From positions 1 through 8,011 of the forward strand of contig CAIUYS010000561.1 in assembly GCA_903903365.1 (NCBI GenBank): a stretch of 8,011 nt of DNA. The letters are read 5' to 3'. Numbering within the stretch: position 1 is the stretch's first letter; each line of letters opens with the position of its first letter. Positions 1-6,098 of the stretch are shown here, piece after piece. A program made the position numbers and the translations under genes. The notes beneath the pieces are model-generated. The model worked only from the letters and a program-made list of their open reading frames with translations. It did no database searches and had not been told where the DNA came from. The stretch comes from an uncultured Methylococcaceae bacterium. GTDB lineage: Bacteria; Pseudomonadota; Gammaproteobacteria; Methylococcales; Methylomonadaceae.

Positions 1-1
1 G

Positions 2-1312
2 CTTAAAATGCTTATGCCGGTATTGCGCGATAAACCGATGCGTGGCTATGCGCAAGTGATAGTTCAAGAGGTTGAGCAAATGATTGCCGGTTGGGGTGAT
101 ACCGGTGAAATTGATTTGCTGGAGTTTATGAAAGAACTGACTATTTATACCTCCAGTCACTGTCTGTTGGGTGATGAATTTAGGTATGAACTGAACGAAG
201 AATTTGCAAAAATTTATCACGATCTTGAAAAAGGCGTAAATCCTCTGGCGTTTGTGTTTCCTTATTTACCGTTGCCGGTATTTCGTCGCCGTGATAAAGC
301 ACGCGCCAGATTGCAAGAGCTGGTGACCGGTATTATTGCCAAAAGAGCACTAAAGACCGAAAAAAGCGAAGATGCCTTTCAATTATTGATTGAATCCAAA
401 TATGATGACGGCAGTCACTTGTCAGCACATGAAATAACGGGTATGTTAATTGGTACCATATTCGCGGGGCATCATACAACAGCAGGAACCGCCGCGTGGA
501 CTTTGCTGGAATTGGCTCGTCGGCCGGAAGCTTTGGTTGTCGTGTTGAAAGAACTGGATGAATTGTTCGGTACTGATGGCGAAGTCACTTTTCAGTCTTT
601 ACGTGAAATACCGGCATTGGAAAATGTTATTAAAGAAGTGTTACGCTTGCATCCGCCTTTAATCTTTTTAATTCGAAAAGTGATGAAAGACTTTCACTTT
701 AAAGGTTATACGGTTAAAGCCGGGAAATATGTGTGCGCCTCACCACGCGTTTCCCACCGGATAGCCGAGGTTTTTCCTGATCCGGAAAAATTTGATCCGG
801 ATCGTTATTCAGAAGCCCGTCAGGAAGATGCCCTGCCTTTTAGCTGGATTGCTTTCGGTGGCGGCAAACATAAATGCACCGGCAACGCTTTTGCCATGTT
901 GCAATTAAAAGCTATTTTTAGCATTTTATTACGTCGCTATACGTTTGAACTGGTAGACGAGAAAGATCATTATCAGGATGATTTTACCCAAATGGTCGTG
1001 CAGCCCGTATCGCCTTGCCGTGTTCGGTACATCAAACGCAAGGCTATAAAGACAACGGCTGCTGAATCAACGATAACTGAAGCGCAAGAAAATCGACACA
1101 CCGGCGCTGGTTTTCACATAAAAATCGACAGGGAGCTTTGTCAGGGTCATGTAACTTGTATGGCGGAAGCGCCAGAGCTTTTTCAGGTAGACGAGGCGGG
1201 CAATCTAACGGTTTTACAAGAAAATCCTGCACTGGATTTACTGGAAAAAGCACGACAAGCCGAAAAATATTGCCCAACCAAAGCAATTATTGTTAACTTA
1301 ATTAACGAGTAA
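2..1312 (+). CDS. cyp51: Sterol 14-alpha-demethylase (CYP51) fused to a C-terminal 3Fe-4S ferredoxin, 5' partial
   Basis: This cytochrome P450 removes the 14-alpha methyl of lanosterol-type sterols by three successive oxidations. The frame is open to the left edge, so the ATG at base 8 is internal. From memory of mycobacterial CYP51, about 100 N-terminal residues are missing, including the B-C loop that contacts substrate. Counting that ATG as residue 1: the CYP51-typical stretch ELTIYTSS at 43-50, the I-helix oxygen-activation motif FAGHHTT at 152-158, the ExxR pair E210/R213 in KEVLRLHPP, and the heme loop FGGGKHKC with ligand C290. A polar linker (about 346-367) leads to a 65-residue ferredoxin domain with C378, H381, C384 (CxxHxxC) and C422-P423, the signature of single [3Fe-4S] ferredoxins. 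The same fusion is known in Methylococcus capsulatus. It is the first visible gene of the sterol operon; its promoter is outside the window. Confidence 0.96.
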   Translation, partial: LKMLMPVLRDKPMRGYAQVIVQEVEQMIAGWGDTGEIDLLEFMKELTIYTSSHCLLGDEFRYELNEEFAKIYHDLEKGVNPLAFVFPYLPLPVFRRRDKARARLQELVTGIIAKRALKTEKSEDAFQLLIESKYDDGSHLSAHEITGMLIGTIFAGHHTTAGTAAWTLLELARRPEALVVVLKELDELFGTDGEVTFQSLREIPALENVIKEVLRLHPPLIFLIRKVMKDFHFKGYTVKAGKYVCASPRVSHRIAEVFPDPEKFDPDRYSEARQEDALPFSWIAFGGGKHKCTGNAFAMLQLKAIFSILLRRYTFELVDEKDHYQDDFTQMVVQPVSPCRVRYIKRKAIKTTAAESTITEAQENRHTGAGFHIKIDRELCQGHVTCMAEAPELFQVDEAGNLTVLQENPALDLLEKARQAEKYCPTKAIIVNLINE

Positions 1313-1324
1313 CAGAGACAAAGA

Positions 1325-1927
1325 ATGGCCGCATATCCGAGAGCAGAACTTGAAGAAATGGTTGAGCGTTGGTTGCAAGCCAATCGTAACGCTGAAAAAG
1401 AAGGTAACTGGCCCAAGCACTTGGGTGCCATGTACACCGACGATGCAGAATATCGCTGGAATATTGGCCCCAATGAAGAATTTGTAGCGCGTAGCCGTAA
1501 AGAGATAGAAGAATGGGCTTTAGGCGTTCAAATGGAAGGCTTTGAAGATTGGCGCTATCCCTATCATCGTATTTTAATTGATGAAAAACAAGGCGAAGTG
1601 ATAGGCTTGTGGCGTCAAGTATCGCCTGCACTCCGTGAAGACGGTATGCATTATGAAGTCGCCGGCATAGGGGGTTCCTGGTTTCGTTATGGCGGTGATT
1701 ATAAATGGGAATGGCAACGGGATTTTTTTGATTTGGGTAATGTGAAAGCCTTGTTTTTTGAGTTGGCCGCCGATGGCAAGCTTGACCCAGCGGTAAAAAG
1801 AAAAATAGGCAAATTGGCCAAAGGACAGTTGCTGCCCGGTCACGAGCGCTTACGCAGTCAACCCGGCCCCGTTAAAAAGCTGAAAGGGTTTATGGCAATG
1901 GTGCGTATTGCTTTGTTTAACAAATAA
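1325..1927 (+). CDS. NTF2/SnoaL-like protein of unknown function in the sterol operon
   Basis: This 200-residue soluble protein has no signal peptide or membrane segment that I can see. The N-terminal half looks like an NTF2/SnoaL cone fold: helical residues 6-40 ending in MYTDDAEYRWNIGP (36-49), then strand-like segments 80-99 and 108-132 rich in Trp and Tyr. The C-terminal third (about 140-200) is an extra basic, helical extension with many lysines that could bind a membrane or partner; this is inference. The NTF2 fold includes ketosteroid isomerase and other enzymes with small hydrophobic pockets, so a role in handling a sterol intermediate is plausible but unproven. I see no assured catalytic residues. 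The ATG follows the CYP51 stop by 12 bases, in the same frame with no further stop, and lacks a good Shine-Dalgarno sequence, so it is probably translationally coupled. The fold call is moderate; the function is unknown. Confidence 0.8.
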   Translation: MAAYPRAELEEMVERWLQANRNAEKEGNWPKHLGAMYTDDAEYRWNIGPNEEFVARSRKEIEEWALGVQMEGFEDWRYPYHRILIDEKQGEVIGLWRQVSPALREDGMHYEVAGIGGSWFRYGGDYKWEWQRDFFDLGNVKALFFELAADGKLDPAVKRKIGKLAKGQLLPGHERLRSQPGPVKKLKGFMAMVRIALFNK

Positions 1928-1969
1928 ATATGCACCATTTTTTGACTAAATTAAACCTGATAACTATTA

Positions 1970-4213
1970 ATGCGTAAAGTAAAATCTAGCTGGAAAACCT
2001 GGCAACTACTGACTGAAAAGGGTCGGCACATTTGGGCATTTAAGCCCCGATCAAAGGCTATTAACGAACATCTACAAAATGTCGATGACATTTCAGACCA
2101 GGAAATAACACAGTTTGCTGAAGATTTTCAGTTTGATAAATTCACTAATCCCAATTCCGGTGATAAGGTTTATCGACACGCTGCCATTAACGAAAAGTTT
2201 AAGGAATTTGCAGGACACATTCCGCAAGCAGACAATCCCGATGCGCAAAAAGTCTCCGATTCGGTCATCAAAGGCATTAACTACTTTTCTTGTTTGCAAA
2301 GTAACGAAGGGCATTGGCCAGGTGATTACGGCGGCCCATTATTTCTTTTGCCCGGTTTACTGATAGCCTCTTATATTTCTGATACGCCGTTTCCCAAAGC
2401 GCATCGGGAAATGATGAAGATTTATTTGTTTAATCATCAAAATAAAGATGCTGGCTGGGGCATGCATATTGAAGGTAAATCGACCCTCTTTGGCACGGTC
2501 ATGCAATACGTGTCATTGCGTATTCTGGGTGTAGACAAAAATCATGAACAGTTAATCACTGCGAGGGCGTGGATCAAAAACAATGGCGGCGCGACCGGCA
2601 TTCCCTCTTGGGGAAAGTTTTATCTGTCTGTTTTAAATTGTTATGACTGGCAAGGTTTTAACAGCTTGTTTCCTGAAATGTGGTTATTTCCCAAATGGTT
2701 GCCGATACATCCTTGGCGCTACTGGTGTCATAGTCGCATGGTGTACTTGCCCATGGCTTATTGTTATGCCCTGCGCATTAAAGCGCCGGAAAACGAGCTG
2801 ATTTTGTCCTTAAGAGAGGAGCTTTATAACGGCGATTTTGCGGCGATTAACTGGCCAAAACAGCGTAATGTAGTTTGCGAAAAAGATTGTTACACCACGC
2901 CATCTCCGGTACTGAAGTGGATGAACTTTTTTACCAATCACTATGAAAAAGTTAAATGGCCCTGGCTAAGAAAAAAAGCCACTGACTATATTTTAAAATA
3001 CCTCAATGCAGAAGATGAGCAAACCGAATACCTTGATATAGGGCCGGTTAATAAAGCCATTAATTCTATTTGTATCTGGCATGCCTATGGCAAAGAGTCT
3101 GAGCAATTTAAAAAGCATGTGGCGCGTTGGTATGATTATTTGTGGGTTGCTGAAGATGGCATGAAAATGAGTGGCTACAACGGCTCACAACTTTGGGATA
3201 CCGCTTTTGCAACACGGGCGATACTGGAAAGTGACTTGGGCGCTTTATTTCCGGCGACATTGGCAAAAAGTTATCAGTTTATCGAGTTGTCGCAAATCAA
3301 AGCCGAGCATTCCACACATGCCGAGTTTTTTCGTCATCCCATGATAGGCAGTTGGCCTTTTTCAACCGCTGAACAAGGCTGGCCGGTGGCCGATTGTACC
3401 GCAGAGGGTTTAAGTGCCACTTTGGCGCTTCATCATTCAGGTCTGGTTAAACCGGTAATTGATGAGCAACGTATCAAACAAGCCGCCGAAATTATTCTTT
3501 CTTATCAAAATACTGATGGGGGCTGGGCCACTTATGAATTAACGCGTGCGCCCAAATGGCTGGAAAAACTTAATCCCTCTGAAGTGTTTGCCGATATAAT
3601 GATAGATTATTCATGGACGGAATGTACGGCCGCGTGTGTTATAGCTTTACTTGAACTTCAGGAAGTTTATCCTGACTTTAAAAATAGCGAAATACGCAAA
3701 GCAATAAGTACAGGCATTGATTTTATTCTTAAACAGCAAAAAACCGATGGTTCGTGGTTTGGTGGTTGGGCGGTCTGTTTTACTTATGCTACTTGGTTTG
3801 GCGTAGAAGCACTCAGCAAAGCCAAGGGTAAAGGTTATTATGACGACACAATTTTAGTGGGCAGTATCAATAAAGCCTGTGTCTTTTTAGTGGGTAAGCA
3901 AAAAACGGATGGAGGCTGGGGTGAAACTTTCGAATCTTGTTCTAAACTGGTTTATAGTGAGGCGGTTACGTCTCAAGTGGTTAATACTGCATGGGCATTG
4001 CTGACTTTAATGGCCGCTGATTTTGCTGACAAAAAAGTGCTTGAAGCTGGCATCAAGGTCTTGTTGAACAGACAAACCGATCTTGGCGATTGGTCACAGG
4101 AAAATATTTCAGGGGTTTTTAATTATAACTGTATGATAACCTACGCTAACTATAGGAATATATTTCCTGTCTGGGCGTTGAGTCGATATTATAGGCAGAC
4201 TATTCAGGGATGA
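1970..4213 (+). CDS. osc: Oxidosqualene cyclase (probable lanosterol synthase)
   Basis: This enzyme cyclises (S)-2,3-oxidosqualene to a tetracyclic sterol, as a monotopic membrane protein of the squalene/oxidosqualene cyclase family. Its 747 residues match the eukaryotic enzymes (about 730-760). The acid motif DCTAE at 475-479 (D475 protonates the epoxide) separates it from squalene-hopene cyclases, which carry DxDD. C476 and C552 (in ECTAA) match the cysteines that bind the catalytic Asp in human lanosterol synthase, and H254 in WCHSR matches human H232. QW repeats occur at about 101-116, 504-519, 581-596, 634-650 and 692-708. At the three product-determining sites it has Y403, Q469 and V473: the Tyr is cycloartenol-synthase-like, the Gln and Val lanosterol-synthase-like. 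An in-frame TAA at 1961-1963 makes 1970 the earliest ATG. No Shine-Dalgarno is visible, so translation may depend on upstream genes. Confidence 0.96.
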   Translation: MRKVKSSWKTWQLLTEKGRHIWAFKPRSKAINEHLQNVDDISDQEITQFAEDFQFDKFTNPNSGDKVYRHAAINEKFKEFAGHIPQADNPDAQKVSDSVIKGINYFSCLQSNEGHWPGDYGGPLFLLPGLLIASYISDTPFPKAHREMMKIYLFNHQNKDAGWGMHIEGKSTLFGTVMQYVSLRILGVDKNHEQLITARAWIKNNGGATGIPSWGKFYLSVLNCYDWQGFNSLFPEMWLFPKWLPIHPWRYWCHSRMVYLPMAYCYALRIKAPENELILSLREELYNGDFAAINWPKQRNVVCEKDCYTTPSPVLKWMNFFTNHYEKVKWPWLRKKATDYILKYLNAEDEQTEYLDIGPVNKAINSICIWHAYGKESEQFKKHVARWYDYLWVAEDGMKMSGYNGSQLWDTAFATRAILESDLGALFPATLAKSYQFIELSQIKAEHSTHAEFFRHPMIGSWPFSTAEQGWPVADCTAEGLSATLALHHSGLVKPVIDEQRIKQAAEIILSYQNTDGGWATYELTRAPKWLEKLNPSEVFADIMIDYSWTECTAACVIALLELQEVYPDFKNSEIRKAISTGIDFILKQQKTDGSWFGGWAVCFTYATWFGVEALSKAKGKGYYDDTILVGSINKACVFLVGKQKTDGGWGETFESCSKLVYSEAVTSQVVNTAWALLTLMAADFADKKVLEAGIKVLLNRQTDLGDWSQENISGVFNYNCMITYANYRNIFPVWALSRYYRQTIQG

Positions 4214-4259
4214 TAAGACAATCAACGCAGTTTAAAGTATTTGTATCAAGTAGCCCACT

Positions 4260-5606
4260 ATGAAATCAGAATTTGACATTTGCATTATCGGTGCAGGCAT
4301 GGCCGGTGCCACCATTGCCGCATATCTCGCCCCCAAAGGCGTTAAGATTGCGTTAATTGATCATTGCTATAAAGAGAAAAAACGTATAGTCGGCGAGTTG
4401 TTACAGCCGGGAGCGGTGTTGTCGCTTGATCAAATGGGGCTTGGAAATTTGCTGGAGGGTTTTGATGCGCAGCCGGTTGATGGGTATTCATTGCTGCAAG
4501 GCGATGAAAAAATAACCATACCTTATCCGGATCACTACAAAGGTATGGGCTTGCATAATGGCCGATTTTTACAGAAAATCAGAGCCTCTGCCCTGCAGAA
4601 TGAATCGGTTAAGCAAATCCATGGCAAGGCTTTGCAACTACTGGAAAATGAGCGACATGAAATTATTGGCGTTAGTTACCGGGAGTCGCTTACGTCCGAG
4701 ATAAAGTCTATTTATGCGCCCTTAACCATTACCAGCGATGGCTTTTTTTCAAATTTTAGGGATGAACTCAGCAATAATAAAAAAAGTGTCACTTCTTATT
4801 TTATAGGCCTGATATTAAATGACTGTGACATGCCTTTTCCAAAACATGGACATGTATTTTTATCAGGACCCACGCCGTTTATTTGTTATCCAATTTCCAA
4901 GCACGAAGTCAGGCTTTTAATCGATTTTCCGGGCGATCAGTTGCCAAGAAAATTGTTGCTACAAGCCCATTTAGATGCCAATGTGACTCCGTATATCCCC
5001 GAATCCATGCTTGCCAGCTACGAGAAAGCCATGCAGGAAGGCGGCTTTAAAGTGATGCCCAATCATTATATGGCGGCAAAACCTATTATTCGCAAAGGCG
5101 CGGTGATGCTGGGTGATGCACTTAATATGCGCCATCCGTTAACGGGTGGCGGCTTGACTGCGGTATTCTCGGATATACAAATATTGAGTGCGCATTTATT
5201 GGCGATGCCTGATTTTTATAATACCGATTTAATTCACGACAAAATCGAAGCCTATTACCGTGACAGACAACACGCCAACGCCAATCTCAATGTGCTTGCC
5301 AACGCGCTGTATGGTGTGATGTCTAACGATTTGCTTAAAACGGCGGTATTCAAATATCTGCAATGTGGCGGTACTGATGCGCAAGAGTCTATTGCTATTT
5401 TGGCCGGATTGAACAGGAACCATTATTCTTTGATAAAACAGTTCATTTGTCTGGCGGTGTTTGGCGCCTTTGATTTGGTTCGACAAAGCATAAGGAATCT
5501 ACCCAAGGCAGCAAAAATTTTGTGGGATGCTTTCTTGATCATCAAGCCTCTGGCTAAAAACGAGTTGTCGTTTTCCGCAGTTCTTAGTGGTTATTTTAAA
5601 AAATAA
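4260..5606 (+). CDS. sqmo: Squalene monooxygenase (squalene epoxidase), FAD-dependent
   Basis: This flavoprotein epoxidises squalene to 2,3-oxidosqualene with O2, making the substrate of the adjacent cyclase. Its 448 residues carry an N-terminal Rossmann FAD motif GAGMAG (11-16) with the acid at D34 closing the fold, the family motif GELLQPG (45-51), a DG pair at 160-161, and the second FAD/substrate motif GDALNMRHPLTGGG (285-298), which is nearly identical to that of eukaryotic epoxidases. It starts almost directly with the FAD domain and so lacks the roughly 100-residue regulatory N-terminus of mammalian enzymes. The C-terminal 60 residues are hydrophobic and basic (for example FICLAVFGAFDLV at 396-408), suggesting membrane association. 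An in-frame TAG at 4251-4253 fixes 4260 as the earliest ATG; only a weak AAG precedes it. It is the last gene of the operon, 46 bases after the cyclase, and its stop lies inside the terminator stem. Its electron donor is not in view. Confidence 0.95.
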   Translation: MKSEFDICIIGAGMAGATIAAYLAPKGVKIALIDHCYKEKKRIVGELLQPGAVLSLDQMGLGNLLEGFDAQPVDGYSLLQGDEKITIPYPDHYKGMGLHNGRFLQKIRASALQNESVKQIHGKALQLLENERHEIIGVSYRESLTSEIKSIYAPLTITSDGFFSNFRDELSNNKKSVTSYFIGLILNDCDMPFPKHGHVFLSGPTPFICYPISKHEVRLLIDFPGDQLPRKLLLQAHLDANVTPYIPESMLASYEKAMQEGGFKVMPNHYMAAKPIIRKGAVMLGDALNMRHPLTGGGLTAVFSDIQILSAHLLAMPDFYNTDLIHDKIEAYYRDRQHANANLNVLANALYGVMSNDLLKTAVFKYLQCGGTDAQESIAILAGLNRNHYSLIKQFICLAVFGAFDLVRQSIRNLPKAAKILWDAFLIIKPLAKNELSFSAVLSGYFKK

Positions 5607-5619
5607 CCACTGGTTTTTT
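5586..5619 (+). terminator. Rho-independent terminator of the sterol operon
   Basis: A perfect 12-base inverted repeat (AGTGGTTATTTT at 5586-5597, its complement at 5600-5611) is followed after GG by six T residues (5614-5619). The practical stem is about 10 bp with an A/T loop. The squalene monooxygenase stop codon (5604-5606) lies in the right arm, so the signal is packed into the coding end. The T-tract is only on the + side, so it acts for the sterol operon and not in the opposite direction. Confidence 0.88.
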
Positions 5620-5829
5620 ATCCTCGAATCCTGTCACAAATCTCCAATGATTATTAAACCAAAGGAGAATTGGCTGCCAGATATAGGCCATTTCGCCATT
5701 GCACAATAAAAAAATCGAAATTTTATACTCGGTTTTAAGCAAATCCTGAGTTATCACCTCATCAAAAAAGCCTATCAAACAATACCTCAAGCGCATTAAC
5801 AACAAAACAAAAGATATTATTTTGTAATA

Positions 5830-5838
5830 TGGTAAAAT
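5830..5838 (+). promoter_or_regulatory. Candidate extended -10 promoter element
   Basis: TGG followed by TAAAAT resembles an extended -10 box (TGn-TATAAT with one mismatch) for the housekeeping sigma factor. No good -35 hexamer stands 16-18 bases upstream, which extended -10 promoters tolerate. If used, transcription would begin near 5845 and give the phosphofructokinase mRNA a leader of about 250 bases containing the inverted repeats described nearby. This rests on sequence pattern alone. Confidence 0.25.
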
Positions 5839-5854
5839 TGCGATTCCATCGGAG

Positions 5855-5936
5855 TCTCAAGTCAAAGCTTACGCGCTGGCATTTTCTTTGCTGCGCTTTG
5901 GATGTGTACGTTATTAAATGAGCGTGTGTTTTGAGA
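5855..5936 (+). other. Nested inverted repeats, possible RNA structure
   Basis: TCTCAA (5855-5860) is complementary to TTGAGA (5931-5936). Inside it, CAAA (5863-5866) can pair with TTTG (5897-5900), enclosing GCGC-TG-GCA (5873-5881) against TGC-T-GCGC (5889-5896) around a T-rich loop. CAAAGC (5863-5868) with GCTTTG (5895-5900) is an alternative pairing that excludes the GCGC stem. Nested and alternative stems are what a regulatory leader or small RNA would show, but the stems are short and I could not compute folding energy. Confidence 0.25.
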
Positions 5937-5949
5937 TTTGGTGCGGAAC

Positions 5950-5972
5950 GATATAGCAAAGGATGCTGTATC
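5950..5972 (+). other. Short hairpin upstream of the phosphofructokinase gene
   Basis: GATATAGC (5950-5957) and GCTGTATC (5965-5972) form an 8-bp stem with one G-U pair around the 7-base loop AAAGGAT. No T-tract follows, so it is not a terminator. The loop is purine-rich and resembles a Shine-Dalgarno sequence, but no start codon is placed to use it. A small operator dyad is an alternative reading. Confidence 0.3.
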
Positions 5973-6098
5973 ATTCTCCTTACATTTAGGAAGGGTAATT
6001 TAATAACGTAAATAGGTTGACACATTTTTCTGTTTGTCTTCCCTGTTATTTAATTCCCGATCCATAACTTTTGTTTAACTTCATACTTTACAATTTCT

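Larger units (their letters stand above)
5620..6098. other. Gene-free intergenic region with possible structured leader
   Basis: I find no convincing gene in these 479 bases. Open frames on the minus strand lack ribosome binding sites and recognisable family motifs. The stretch is AT-rich on its left side (to about 5840). Its middle and right side hold several short inverted repeats: TCTCAA (5855-5860) with TTGAGA (5931-5936), an inner GCGC stem (5873-5896), and a 23-base hairpin (5950-5972). Purine runs AAAGGA (5958-5963) and AGGAAGGG (about 5988-5995) flank the pyrimidine run TCTCCTT, which could pair with either. It probably holds the promoter and leader of the downstream phosphofructokinase gene; a small RNA is also possible. 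Confidence 0.55.

Noticed and set aside
8..10. ATG at base 8 as the start of the CYP51 gene
   Set aside because: The frame is open to the window edge and the sequence aligns with the interior of CYP51 proteins, with about 100 residues missing, so it is an internal Met.
1942..1970. TTGACT and TATTAA 17 bases apart before the cyclase, resembling a promoter
   Set aside because: Transcription would begin after the ATG at 1970, so it could not give a full-length cyclase message; it looks like chance in an AT-rich gap.
1970..4213. Squalene-hopene cyclase instead of oxidosqualene cyclase
   Set aside because: The acid motif is DCTAE, not DxDD, the length is that of oxidosqualene cyclases, and the neighbour makes oxidosqualene.
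5662..5672. AAGGAG followed closely by TTG, a possible small gene
   Set aside because: Only two bases separate them and the frame runs about 22 codons with no recognisable content.
5596..5805. Minus-strand frame of 69 codons after the sterol operon
   Set aside because: It starts with TTG, has no ribosome binding site, matches no family I know, and ends inside the opposing terminator stem.
5762..6025. Minus-strand frame of 87 codons in the intergenic region
   Set aside because: Composition is arbitrary, no domain is recognisable, and no ribosome site precedes it; the inverted repeats there explain the sequence better.
6017..6052. TTGACA at 6017-6022 as the -35 of a phosphofructokinase promoter
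   Set aside because: No -10-like hexamer lies 16-18 bases downstream; the nearest AT-rich candidate is 21 or more bases away.
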